Part shown: positions 35,966 to 48,379 of the stretch, one piece after another
How positions within the stretch are numbered: position 1 is the first letter of the stretch
Layout of the letters: every line of letters starts with the position of its first letter
Assembly (NCBI GenBank): GCA_013396915.1
Contig: VWZL01002048.1
Span: forward strand, 1,011,971 to 1,075,970
Direction of reading: 5' to 3'
DNA length: 64,000 nt
DNA from: Stercorarius parasiticus
Lineage: Eukaryota; Chordata; Aves; Charadriiformes; Stercorariidae
Notes under the pieces: model-generated
Seen by the model: only the letters and a program-made list of their open reading frames with translations
Databases searched by the model: none
Told to the model about the DNA's origin: nothing
Program-made: the position numbers and the translations under genes

Positions 35966-38900
35966 GAATCTGCACTTCATAAAAATTACAGTCCTGGGCA
36001 AGTTGCTTTAAGTTAGAAGTGAACAAGCTTTGGCATAAAGAGAAGATAGTAAATAAAACCCTGTATATTTGTCCGTTGACAAAGAAAAACATCTAGCAGA
36101 AGCTTTAGCATGATTGATGGAGTCACTGACCATAGACGGGAAGCATTAAGGAAAACAGCTACCAATATACACCCAGCTTGAGTACCAGCGTGGTCAGATG
36201 TGTCTACCACAGATCCGAACCTTTCTGGCTGCGTGGCGGACCTTCAATGCAAGCCGGCGGTGGCTGCATTTCACACTGTGCATGGACATGACGCTTGGGA
36301 AGTGAATCTTGTAAAAGACTTGGCTTGGTGGCAACTAGACTGAGCTGCTCTTCAGCTACCAGGACCTGGGATAAAACTGTAAAGTCACTTCCCGTGGGCT
36401 ACTGGTGGGTCAGAAGATGGGAAAGGCTTTTGAGCACCAGGTTTTCTCAGCTCTCACCTCCATGAGCCATGTCTTACATCTACCAAGCCAGTCAAAACTT
36501 GGGAGTGCTGCCCATGGCTGTTGGGTAACCTTCACTTAACACTTAGGGCAGGACTGGTCCCTCTGGGGAATTGGTGTGTGGTAGAGAGGACAACACTGCA
36601 CTAAAGCGTTCCCTTCGCACGTACAGGGAGCAAAAGATTCTGGCTGTATCTGGTCTAGGCTACATGCACTGAATGCAGACAGGTCAGGACCAGCCCGTTA
36701 ATAGCCAGCAAGCTCCTACTTGGTAGCCTGCTTCAAAAAAGGAAGTCAGGAGGAGCTTACGTCAGACTAAGCTAGAAGTGTCTACTTGCATGACTGAAGA
36801 AAGAGGCTCCGGGCTTGTGACAGGAGGCCAAGTGACTCAGTTGTGGTGGGTGGGGGCAACAAGAGAGAAGGGGATGTGGTTAGGGAACAGGGCATGAGTC
36901 ACCAAGGAAGCACAAATGTTGATAACAGCTGGACAAACTCAAGGCAGAGACATAAGGTCTGCTCAGGAGAAAATCCAAGCTGTACTGGAAGCCAAAACCT
37001 GGAGACAGCAATCCCAAGGGCCAGTGCAACAGAGAGCTATAAGCGTCTGGCACAGGCTTTTCCTGCTTTGCAGCTCATCAAGGGTTGCAGGATGAACTTA
37101 CAACAGACAAGATGTGACCACAGTGTTGGCCATGTCCTTGTCTCACGTACTGCGATTTCAGCATTCATCTGAGATTGGAGGCAGCCTTATTCACTGAGAT
37201 GAGCGGAGTCCTCTCCATTGTAGTCCTGCAACCTCATGTCACCACGAGGCACAGACACTTCTCTCCCATCCCACAAGGCACAAGCCCTCCATGCTCCTCT
37301 TTGGAGGCTCAGTTTCCTTCAGGCAAGCTCTTGGACGAGAGGCATGAGCATGGCTGAGACATGGGACAGTACAAGTCAACTTCTAATCTGCTACTGCCTC
37401 CTTTCCTCCATCGCCCTCCAAAACTCAACTAAGGTTGAAGTGGCTTCAGACAGTTTGAGATCCCACTGAAGAAAATGATGAGGAAAGACTCGTTAGAGTT
37501 CATTGGTCAGTGCTGAAAGCCCCAGGAGAGAAGTGGCGTGGACACCAGAGGAAATACGCAGATGATTCACCCCCCACCCACCCCCACTAAGCTCGCCAAA
37601 TATTCCACCCCAAAGCTCAGCGTGGATGTGTTACCAGTATCTGGAAAGGCACAAATGAACTGCCTTCACCTGGTGTGAATGACACACAGGGTGCAAGCAC
37701 TGGGCCCTCCCAGAGCACCGCGTAGCTCCTGGGGTGCATCAGAGCACAGACCTGCAGTGACACCTCCAGCTTTGCTCACCTGCTCCAGCGCCTGCCACAA
37801 CCATTTGACTTGGGATGGTGTCCCTGGAGAGCACCGCCTGCCAGAGGAGTTTTGCACTTCAGGAAGCCTAGAAATGAGCTGTAGGTCTCAGAAATGCCCA
37901 TGACATTGATCCTGCAGCTGCTAAGGAATCTCAGCCAGGGATACGGTCCAGCACTGAGGAGACCAAGAAACCAAGACTGCAAACGTAACTACCAAGTCCC
38001 AGGGACACGGATGGTATCAGTTACCTCTCCGTGCTTTGTTGTGCCCAGAAGTCTTGGAGGCCACAGAGGAGTGCACGCTGTGGGTAGGACTCTTGCTGGG
38101 TCCTTTGCAATGCATTAGTCACCACGCCGCAGAGTACGTACAGCTGGCAGCCAGCGCTCGTCCTGGGATCGTCCTCCCCCTCCCAATCCCTGCTCTCCCA
38201 CAGAGGCTGTCTGGCTCCCAGCTCCCCCCAGCACCCTCTGCCCATGTCTAAAATCTCCCTGAAAACCTACTCCCCCCCACTCCCTGGGGTTGCTCAGCTT
38301 CAGCCTGCCCATTCAGTTGGACCTGCCTTCCTTTCTTGCCTCCCCAGCAAATATTTAGAGGCACAGGCTCATCCCCTCGGCCTGTCCGAAACCTGAGAGG
38401 ATCGCTGCTGACTAACAAGAAATGTGTCACCGTCACAAGCCTGCTTCTTTGCCTCCATCGCCCTCTGGCACTTCCCCTTTTGGCAGGGAAACAGGAGAGA
38501 AGCAGTGCCAAGGTGGCACAGGAGAAGGGCAGAGCCAGCCTGGGCCATGGTGGGCGATGAGGCGCCCACCCATAAACAGCAGCTTTTTTCCTCCATGACC
38601 TTGCGGTCTCTTCCAGACCCCGGTGCTGCCCATAGCTCTGCCACATGCTGGACCCATCAGCTTATCGAAGGCTCAGGGCACCGCAGCGCGCGGGATGTGC
38701 TTGTTGTTGCTCACGGCGCCAGGGAGAGGAGTCTTCATGTGAAAGGATTAGGCAGGCGGTAGGCAGGAAAGTGGATGGAGACCATTTTTTGGCACAGAAA
38801 CTGGGGGAGACTTGCGAAATTCCTGAGGACAGGGAAGCCGTGACACACCCGCCCAGCTCAGGCAGGGCTGCACGGGGATGCTGGTCAGCTTCTCTGCAGG

Positions 38901-39830
38901 GGGATGGCACTTTACAATAAGAAACATTTTATTTCTGAATAATCGAGTCACCTGGAGTGGAGCTGCTGCAGGAAAGCGCCACTCATGCCAGCACATGCAG
39001 TCGGAGGAGAGCGAGGGCTCACACAGTCATCCCAAAATCGCCTACAAAAGCCATTGATGGCAGTTTGTAGGGTGCGAGAGCCCGAACTCGAGGATACAGT
39101 TGTGCAGAGAAGCAGCAGTGATGTTATCTCCCCATGACAACACGGCAAGGAGAAAGATACCCATAGCTGGGAGGTGGGCTGAAGAGCAAGCACACTCAAA
39201 GAAGCCCTTAGGAAATTCAGCTTTCACCTAATGCCTGCGCCTTGGGGTGCAGTTTGACCACATCTGCACAGCTCTGTCATCCCAAGCATAGAATCCAGTC
39301 ACTTCCATTGCCAGGAGTTTTCTTTCTACTCCTTTGTCTCTGGGACCTGAAACATGAGATCTCACAAAACTCATGACCCATTGACTGTACAAGCACTCTA
39401 TCCATCCTGGGCAGATTACACCACCATTTTCCGTGCCTTCCCTGAACAGAGCAATCAACACGTGGCTCGGAGCAGTGTGCCATTTGGCCACGTATCTCTA
39501 AGGACAGCCATCACCCACTCGCTTCCACAAGAAGCTGCTACTAAACCTCTTCCTAAAATCTGCAGCAGAGAGGGAGCCAGGTTTTGACATACTATGTTTC
39601 TCCTCTCCCTAAGCCTCCCAAATCCATAGGAGCGCAAAGCTCTTGGCTCTGCCTGTCACTGTTGCCTGTGCGGGCATCACCTCTCATTCAGCCTCCTCCA
39701 AGTCCCTCATCCAAGACACCTCACTCGTCCACTTAAGGCTGTGATGGTCCCACCATCCATCGGCCACCCGAACCAATTGCCTGCTTGGTGCATTCCTGAA
39801 ACCCCAGCTCAGTTTAGGCGAAGGAGGCTT
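35966..39830. other. Unique non-coding sequence
   Basis: No gene recognised. Many overlapping open frames under 135 codons on both strands, none with a domain. A CCCACC-rich stretch at 37569-37588. No further repeats seen. Confidence 0.45.
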
Positions 39831-40020
39831 GATTACTCTGAAGAATAATTACATTAAATGGTACACACCGGGGATGAATTACTTTATATCATGCCTGTAT
39901 TTCCCAGCGTGTGCCGTAAATGAATATTTGATTATGCTAACAACCCCGGTGGATAAAAGAGATGTATGTAACCACATTTGAACCGAATACAATAACTGGT
40001 GCCTGCATGTTGCAAAAAAT
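39831..40020. promoter_or_regulatory. Candidate conserved non-coding element
   Basis: AT-rich, non-repetitive block carrying AATAATTACATTAAA (39844-39858), GAATTACTTTATATCATGC, GTAAATGAATATTTGATTATGC and GGATAAAAG. Homeodomain- and POU-like sites are crowded together. Flanks are GC-richer. No alignment supports it yet. Confidence 0.3.
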
Positions 40021-41529
40021 AGATCCTCCCTCCAACCACTCAGAAGCAACGGGAACCACGATTCCGCTTTGTGGGCCCTCAGCAAGGGTTGGTTTAGTTT
40101 TACCAAGAAAAACCTTTCTTTATAGGTTCATTAGCTAGTGCCTGCCTATAGGGGTTTCACAAACACATCAAGGATGCCTTTCCTTGCCAGCGCTAACCTT
40201 GGTTGCTGCAGGTGAGGTACGGGGGCTAAAGAGCTCTGAAGATGTGCCAAAGAGCAATGCCAGTTAGGATGGCTTGTTCCAGGGCAGATCAGCCTCCCTG
40301 GAAAGCCAAGATGTGCTCTGTATGTTCTTCTTGGTGCAAAGAGCTCATTGCTTTGCTACAGAAAGTCACCTGCCCTCAGAGCTTGACATCCAGAGTGAGC
40401 CCTATGTTAGGGCATGTCCTGGACTGGGTTCAGGAGACCCCGTGGGGCAGAGGGACTTGCAGAACTGCAAGTGCACCATTCCCAAGCTGGCTGAGAATGC
40501 CCTTCTTACCCTGTTCCTATCTGCTCCCTCCCAAAGGCAAAGGGTGCTACTGCTGAGCAGCCCCAAGCCCAAACCTCCTACAGAGAGCAATTTAACCAGT
40601 GCATCGATGGTAGGGTATTAGACCACAAAGGCGCTTCCTTCTGGCACCGCGAGCGTTCACATTAGGTCGTGTGAGTTAATTACTCCAGTATTACACTACT
40701 CCACAAAAGCCATGTAGGATCGTTGCCTTGCCTAGGTAGCCTTAATGATGCTCCTGTGTGGCAAGCTGAGAAGGCAGCTAACAGATTTTACAGGTTTAGG
40801 GAGGCTGGAAATGGAGCCAGCTAAGATTGTTAGAGGAGATACACATGCAGGCAGACAAGTGCGTGCACGCAGGCGTAGATGTCACGCTGGTAAAGTGAAA
40901 CCATGAGGACGCAATCTTCTCATTCTTGCCAGTCTTCAGTCTGCCTTAGGCATGCCTTTACACCAAGAGAGAAGTTTCTCTGGATGGGAATAGCTGTACA
41001 CAGGTACAGCACTTTCATGGCAACATTAATGTCCTCACTAGGAGGACGGGAAAGAGACTACTGAGTTCCCAGCCCATGCCTGCTCCATACCCAGCCCATG
41101 TTCACCTGTCCTGTGGCACAGTGTCCTAATGCACTGACCTTTGCAAGTGGGAGCACATGAGGGGCAGAACTGTACCCACATTCCGTTTTCTATTTCCACA
41201 ATCCTACTGTTTAGTGTCCCCTTGCAGGCCAGGCTTTCCACTGCCTGCTCCTCCACATCACTTCTACTGGTGGTTTGCTCTTCCTGAGCTATAAGCAACA
41301 TGCTGGACAAGGTCTAATCAGAGCCTCGTACGGAGGCAGCAATACTTCCCTCTCTGCTAAATACATCTCTTAGGATTGCACTAGCAACATCCGCCTATAG
41401 TGCCTATAGCCATCCTGCAATTAGTGACTACCCCACTTCCTCTTCCTCTGGTAATTCACACAGATGAGGGTCTAGCAAATGGGAGAAGTTTTATTAATAG
41501 ATGCAAACACACTACCTGAGTTGCAATAT
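40021..41529. other. Unique non-coding sequence
   Basis: Nothing recognisable as a gene. A small AT-rich motif group (GAGTTAATTACTCCAGTATTAC) lies at 40671-40692. Antisense CR1 similarity that begins near 41530 could extend a little to the left. Confidence 0.45.
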
Positions 41530-41720
41530 CTCACACTGCTTCTTCTAACAGTCCCCGAGGTCGCTCCATCCTTCCTGTGTGACATTCAGATCCGCTTCCA
41601 CACTGGCAATGCTCTCAACTGTCTCATCTGCAGAAGTGATCCACGCACTCCTCCATGTGTGCCCAGCTCATTAAGAAGGACATTAATGAAGACAGGTTCC
41701 AAAATCAACCCCTGAGCAGG
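41530..41720 (-). mobile_element. Ancient CR1-like reverse transcriptase fragment, antisense
   Basis: On the minus strand this resembles the CR1 catalytic region in decayed form. The order is CAGGGGT, the TTCATTAATG..CTT stretch (IFINDL-like), GAGTGCG, then TTCTGCAGATGAGACA in place of the usual FADDT codons, and CAGGAAGGA..GACCTC further on. Several indels break the frame. It is far more diverged than the other CR1 pieces, so it would be a much older insertion. A chance resemblance or another LINE clade is possible. Confidence 0.4.
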
Positions 41721-44579
41721 GCTGTTCACTTCTGAACACATCCTGTTGACTCTTTTTCATCCTTTCTCCCACCCACTTGAAATTTCTCTAGTAACGCTCA
41801 GGCTTGCTCACTTCATTAGAAAGAAAAAGTCACTTATCAACAAAAGGCGATAACTTTGGCTTCGTCTATTTAAGCTTGCAATATCACTTAGAGGTTCAGC
41901 TGAGCTGTTCACGTGAGCGCAAAACATTGTCATATCTTACCTTGACTAAAATCAGTCCTTCCATCTAAGGAGTCCTTCCAGTAGGTCAGAGGAGCTACAT
42001 ACAAGGGGCTGGGTCTCAAACAGGGCAACTGTCCATGGCTTGGACTGTGGAGGTGGGTGGAAGCAACTCTGTTTACATGGACGTGTCAGAGTCAGCGATG
42101 CTCCTACATTTGAGGAAGAAAATTCTATGTTAATGAGCTCCTGGCTTTTAAAAGATGAACATGCAGCTGGGGTCTATAAATGGAAAGGAAATTAATGGGT
42201 CCCATTGCTTTGGCACAAGTGCCCAGTGACGCATTCTTGTGTGAAGAACATCTCTGGCAGAGCCAATGTCACCTAGTCCAAATTAGAACAGGTCCAAAGC
42301 TCAGCTAAAAATCTGAAGCAAAAACTAAACAAATCTGGCGCAGGCTAGCGATATCAGTGATAAGCAATAACGTGGATTACTGTTTCCAGGAAAACAAGCC
42401 TTGTCTTGCAAGGACAGGAGAGTCATGTGTTTCAGGGAGCGAAGCAGGATCTTGACCGCTTGCAAGTCAACAGCACCACTGATTTCCGCAGAACCAGAAT
42501 TTTCCACCCCAAACTCCCCAAGACTGAACTAGTGACATATCATCGAGGCATATTTGACCACAACTACACAGAGTAAAGCCCACAGGCAGCTACGCAGTAC
42601 AGAGCAAGGCTAAGCAAGGTGCTCAGTTTGAGAGTTCACACCACCCGCCCATCAACAGCGCACAGGTGCTAGACTTGCTGGATGCAAGTCCTCCTCCCCC
42701 CGACCATGTGAGCACACGGGGCCATCGCAGACGTCCCTTCGAAAGGGGGGAGGGAGAGAAGCATGGCTGGACATTGCAGAACTGGAGCTTTCACACCAGA
42801 GCAAGCAAATGCAAGATCTCTGCATTCTTGCTAAGAGATAATTTCCCAGGAATGTGTCATGGGAAATGGATGCTGTCACACCCCTGTCACCCCAACAGCG
42901 TGTAAGTGTCTCAAAAAGGTCACTGCTGGGTCCTTCCTCAGGCACCACTTACTGCTCTTTACTGATCACCCGCAGCTCTCATCAGGGACTCCTGCTAGAT
43001 GGAGAGAAGCTGACTTAGCATATCGTAGGCAAAAGAAAGATGTTGACCCTCTAAAAATGCACGCACCGCTTTGCGTGAGCTTTATGGGACGTATGTCATT
43101 GCTGTGCTCTACAGAAGGCAATGCAGATGAAGGACCAAGACCACTTTCTGCCTCACACATCCCACAGACTAGCAGCACATGCACACCCTACTGCTGTGAT
43201 CCAGTTACACCCAGTAACCTGTGAAGGTGCAGTCACTTGGTTGGCTTCCAAGCTCTGCCTAACTGTGCCTCGGTGTCAGACAACACTGGAAATAATTTCT
43301 GGAGACAGGGAAGGAGTTGCCCTAGGCAAACTTTGGTGCATTAAATGTCTGGTGAAGCCACATGAGAGTCAGAAGCCAAATCAATTAGAAGTCAAGGGTT
43401 GATGTCCTCCTTAGCTTTGTGGGAAGTTCTGACAACCTGCACTAGGACAAGACCGTGTCTTGTCAGGAAGCAATACAGAAGAGTCAGGATGGAGGACAGA
43501 ACCCCAAAAGTCTGTATTTGAGGTGCCTCGGAGACAAAATAACTTCCTCTGCTCTGCACATGGGTTTTGAAGATGAACAGAGATCATTCAAGCACTAAAG
43601 TAATGCCCAGACCAGGAGGTTTTCCTCTACCCCTCAGTGCATTTTATACAGGTAGTAGTAAGACACAGGAGGGGAATTCCAGTAGTGCATTGCCAGCCTT
43701 GCCAGCTTTTCCCTGGGGCTTGATCCAAAGAGGCCATTCGAGTTCAGGACAGAGACTGCAGATGTTACGTATTACAAAGCAGCCATCTCGTCTGGCATGG
43801 ACTTGTGTAAGTGTCGAAACACGCACTCCTGCCTCGATCCCTTCTAGCACACAACTCCAGCATGGAAGGAAATTTGCAGCCTTGGCATCTTTGGCTGTCA
43901 AAGGCCTGGCCCCATTCATATTTGTGCTCTTGCAGCAAATCTGGCAGCTCGGAACCACACCTGCTGGGGAGCACAGTGAGTGGCCGTGCTCTAGAAGCAC
44001 TTTCTTCCATTGTGGTACCAGCAACCTAAAAGGATAACCCAACTTACCCTATATATTTGCATGAAAACAGTATCCACAAACTGCTTGGGATTAATCCGGC
44101 TGATCTCTACCATCCACCAGCTGTGGTTTTGGAAGTGGTGAGGGTTGCAGTGGTTTTGCTGCCAGCACTTTCCTATGTTCCTACCTGACTCTACAGCTTC
44201 AGGAGGTTGGATAGGTTCTCCTGCTGTGATGGGAATGCTAAACAAGAGATTTGCCATGCCTCATCCCAAGCACAACATGGTGAATATTGAGTGAGTCCCT
44301 CTCCTAAGTTAATAGGGTCAATCTGCAAGTGGAGAACTGGGGACTGTGGGACCCAGTCCCCGCAAGTCTAAGGCAAAGGGACAGGTGACAGCGGGGAGGA
44401 TGCAGCCACTGTGCTCCATGTTTTCTCACGGCAGTCCTGTACTCACTCTGAGCCTGTTGGGAAACTCCAAAGTCGTGTTTGCTTGTCTGGAGAGCTCCTT
44501 TGGTTGTAGCTTGGGCTTACATGAAGCCACAGCTTGGGTTTGCAGGAGGGTGAGGGATGGTGGATACCAGAGGTATCTG
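41721..44579. other. Unique non-coding sequence
   Basis: No gene recognised. Frames of up to 156 codons (43567-44037 plus) are featureless and overlap open frames on the other strand. No repeats recognised. Confidence 0.45.
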
Positions 44580-44785
44580 CAAGTTAAGCCCGAGCGGTTC
44601 CTCTCTGGAGGCACGGGGGGCTGGCAGTGGGTCTCCCACGCAGCCCCACAGCAGCAGCGAGGAACCTGCGGCAAGAGGCTGCGACCTGCGCTCCCGCTAC
44701 CGGCACCCACCGCAAACCCACCGCATCCCACAAAGAGCCTCTGACCTCCCGGGGATGCGTGGTTTTTCCCCCCCATTTCCAGAAA
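44580..44785. promoter_or_regulatory. Small CpG-rich block next to the RFX site
   Basis: About 18 CpGs within roughly 210 bp by eye, near the number expected from composition, in an otherwise CpG-poor neighbourhood. It abuts an X-box at 44790. This pairing is typical of promoters and unmethylated enhancers. A 171-codon minus-strand frame (44426-44941) crosses it but shows no domain. Confidence 0.4.
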
Positions 44786-44789
44786 AGTC

Positions 44790-44828
44790 GTTGCTATGGC
44801 AACGCAAATGGTTTGCATTTTTAAATGC
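44790..44828. promoter_or_regulatory. RFX X-box with adjacent palindromic AT-rich sites
   Basis: GTTGCTATGGCAAC at 44790-44803 is one base away from the palindromic X-box GTTGCCATGGCAAC bound by RFX-family factors, and it extends to a 16-bp near-palindrome. Immediately downstream are the inverted pair GCAAA/TTTGC (44804-44816), a TTTGCAT octamer-like site, and the GCATTTTTAAATGC palindrome (44815-44828). Stacking of symmetrical sites suggests a compact regulatory element. RFX sites are known to drive ciliary and neuronal genes; which gene this would serve is unknown. Confidence 0.5.
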
Positions 44829-47321
44829 TTCCTCAAGGACGTCCATGAAAGAGGCTGATGATCGGGAGAACAGAGGGATGCGACGCAGCAGGATGGCCCC
44901 AGAGCATGACAAGCAGCTTTGGAGCAAGCCCAGGTGTCCACCCATTTAATGCATGGACATGCTGGAGTACAAGCGCCTCCTTTTCACGCTCCTCTGCAGA
45001 GATGGCTGCTTGCACGTGCATCGCGGCAGAGAAGATCCAGAGAGGAAAGCTCTGCTACTGGCTGCTTGTCACAGCCAGGGGAAAAAACAACCACACAGTC
45101 TCACAAAAAAAAAAAAAAAGACTTTTTCTCCAGAAGGTACTAAAATTGAATCCTCTGTTCTCATTTAAATGGACAAGGACATTCACGCAGCTTTTGCCAA
45201 GTTTCCTTCCCAAGAGAGACTTAAAGAAAGTCCTATGAGGGATAATTAACTGGCTAACAGACAGGAAACAAGGATAAAAATAAGTGGAATATTTCCACCA
45301 TGGAGGAAGATTGTCTATGAGATCTATCCTTGTAATTGCACAGCTCACGACAGAGTTACTCACAAGAAAGCCACTCAAGCATGTGTTTGGATGCCTGGCC
45401 ACTACCGGAGAAGGGAGAGCACCTAAGTCCAGCATGTCGTCTGCTGGGAAGGGATTCATCTGAGCTGCTGCTTGGATGGCAACCTGCTCCCTGTCCCCAC
45501 CTCCGCCTCAGTTTCCATGTCCTACCTGCAGGACGAGAGCAGCACTCACACAATGGCAGGCGGAAACCTCCCAGTGAAAGGGGAACAAAGTCACCTGGGG
45601 ACACCTGAAATGGTCTGGGAGAGGGTTTTTGAGGAGCAGACCCTGCTACCCCCTACCCGGCAAGTCAGAAAATGAAACCTTCACTGCCGGCTTCCAGCGT
45701 TTGGGTTTTCAAGGAGGTTTTGCTGGCTCTGTGCCTTAAGGAGGGGAGGATCCAGTTCACAGAAGGTGCCTGGCTAAAGGCTATAAAGAAAGGCAACGTG
45801 GATTTCAAATGGCTCCTACGAGCAAAGAGCAGCTGGGGCAGAGCAGCGATTTTTTGAAGGTTGTGAATATTAATAATACGCCTGCAAAGCACAGGCACTG
45901 GGGTGCCCTTATTACAACACCAAGTGAAATTGCCTGCCTAGCCTTTGGCTTGGCATCATCTGTTCCCAGCCAAAGGAGCCGTGTAGCAATTACTTTACAG
46001 GTTCTTCATGACGGATGGCAGAGCAGGACCCAGGGCAGGAGGGAGCGCTCTCAGGGTGGGTCCCTCCACCTCGCCAGCTGTTTTGGGGAGAAAGGGCTGT
46101 GTTTGGGATGATTGCAACGCCATCTTCCCTCTTAAAAAGCAAAACTCACTCAGTCCACTTTGCAACACAGAGATGGCAGCGAAGCTCTCCCTCAGCAAAA
46201 GCCAAAAAGCGCAAGGAAAAACACATTACTGGAGGACTTGGCTCTATGAAATGCATGCTCCAGTGGGATGGGGAGCTCAGAGAGGTACTGAACCTCCCGA
46301 CCTTGTGTAGGCAAGAGCCTGGGCTCTGTGTCCTACAAGGAGCTCAGAAATATCCTGCACCTAAAGCGCCTCCTCCCTTGCAAGGAAGGACTCCCTTAGG
46401 TGTTGCTTGGATGGTTCTTTTGGGACCATCATCCCAGAACCTGACACTGCTTTTACGTGCAGAGTTCATAGGGATCTGATGGGGGACATGACCAAGCCGA
46501 GAGCTTCCCTGCTGCCCCCATAACCGAGATTTGACTCTGGGGAGAAGCCCACACCTTCACTGCATGCCACCAGCACAGCTGAGCCGCTGTGTCCCTGCAT
46601 GCCAGGTTGGTTTGCCATCCCTTCCTCCTCCCTTCTGTTTGCTTAGTGGGTGATGTCGTAGCTCTCTGCATTAAAACCACCTGGAGTCAGTGTGCGAGGA
46701 CAAAGAAACAGCCCCTAGCACACGTCAAATTACTGTGCTAAAACCAAAAGTAGCTCTTCTGCCTTCACTAAAGCAGTCCGGTCACCGTAGCCACCCGGCT
46801 CCTCTCTGGCTTGGCTCAACAGCTCCACGCTCCCCCCAGCCTGACGAAGCCAACACATGCAGGTTATACACACTTCCATGAAACTCAAAGATATCTTCCA
46901 TCATTTGCTCTTTTTTTCCACTATATACCACCAGATGGACAATTTACTAACAGCACCATTTACACTCGCTGGGTTCTGCCAATAATCCTACCAGAGGTGG
47001 CCAGTCCATAGCGGAGGAGGACATAAACACGCAGACACCACGATACCTCCCCCTCCAGCTACCAAACCACTCATTGCAGCTCTCCCACTGCTTTAACCAA
47101 ACGCCATTAGGGACAATTTAAAAGAGGAAGAAACCTGCCCAACCCCACAAATTTAGATCCAGTTAGGCCTGCCCTGAAGTTCAAGTGCTCCCCTATAATT
47201 ATTATAGCCACTAATGACTCGGGCAGCAGCACAGAAAGCCACTGAGTCCTTTGGCAGAACCACAACAGTCCACGTCCGCGGGGTACAGTTTCAGAGAGAG
47301 TCTCTGCACCAGCTCAGCTTG
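44829..47321. other. Unique non-coding sequence
   Basis: No gene recognised. A15 lies at 45105-45119. Frames of up to 154 codons (46015-46479 plus) are featureless. An AT-rich patch at 45870-45890 has AATATTAATAATACG. Confidence 0.45.
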
Positions 47322-47485
47322 ATTCACAGAATCACAGAATGGTGGGGGTTGGAAGGGACCTCTGGAGATCATCTAGTCCAACCCCCTGCCACAGCAGGGT
47401 CACCCAGAGCAGGTGGCACAGGAACGCATCCAGGCGGGTTTGGAATGTCTCCAGAGACGGAGACTCCAGAGACGGAGGCTCGAGA
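47322..47485 (-). mobile_element. CR1 LINE 3' end, antisense, short copy
   Basis: Carries the tail (TCACAGAATCACAGAATGG on the plus strand) and the coding end SLETFQTRLDAFLCHLLWVTLLWQGVGLDDLQRSL on the minus strand, same subgroup as the 26.7, 29.8 and 54.7-kb copies. A 15-bp stretch (CCAGAGACGGAGACT-type) is doubled at its left end in the coding sense. It is 5'-truncated after about 160 bp. Confidence 0.93.
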
Positions 47486-48379
47486 GCCAGCAAACCCAGG
47501 AAAACATGCCATGAAGAGACTGGGACTGCTGAGAAAAGGAGAAGCCACTTCAAGTGGTCAGCGGTGTTTGAGAAACATCCCCAGCAAGCCCAAGGAATTA
47601 CCGAGCTGCCACAGCAGCTGCAGAGGCCAGGCACCGGGTTCAGGAGAAGAGCATGTATTTCCAGTGGAAATCACCTACAATAAAAAAAGCACATCCAGAG
47701 AGGGCTGAGCAATGCCCTGTCTGCAGCACGAGCCGGGAGTCGCTCCCGGGATGGGGTAAGTGTGCTGGCAGATCAGGAAACAGGGTTGGGAGCATCGCTG
47801 AGCGCCGGAGGGAGGCGGGCAGGGGTCGGCCGTGGGCGGTGGGGCAGGCAGGGGTGGTCGTGCCCAGCATCGGCAGCCAGCGCCACGCCGGAGTTTGCAG
47901 GGAGCAGCACACGGGCAAGCTACGCCGTTTGTATTCAGCCCCTGCGTCTGCGTGTTCGAGTAACTAATTCTCAGCTGAGCGCTAGGTGAGGGAAACGTAC
48001 ATGTTCATTATGCCGTGGGAATGTAAAAACAATTAGCAGCACAAATATTGGTTTGAAGCCTGCTAGGTTGTTGGTTTGGGTTTTTTTTGTTTTTTTTTTT
48101 TTTTTCCCCCATCCATCATAGCGTCCACTAAGTCATTTCTTAAAAGTCTTTCTTCTGGGATCGTGCACAGCCTGTGCTCACATGTTAATCATCGTTCTTC
48201 TCACTCTCGATCTGGGCCCCTGTTATCTGCCTGGCTGCAGCCTTTGCCCTTCTGCTGGCAGCCGGCGGTGAGACACTGTGTGTCCCCTCCCATCTCCTGC
48301 CGCAGCTCCTTCACCAAGCACGCTCCTGCTCACCGGCCCGTGCTGCAAGAGGGGATGCTCCACCTCAGAGGTGTTCAGA
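47486..48379. other. Unique sequence with a CpG-rich patch and a T-run
   Basis: No coding gene recognised. CpGs cluster at about 47740-47935, beginning with a CGGGAG..CTCCCG hairpin, and a strong splice-donor-like GGTAAGT lies at 47755-47761. A T-run with one G sits at 48080-48105. A first exon with donor is conceivable but unsupported. Confidence 0.4.
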
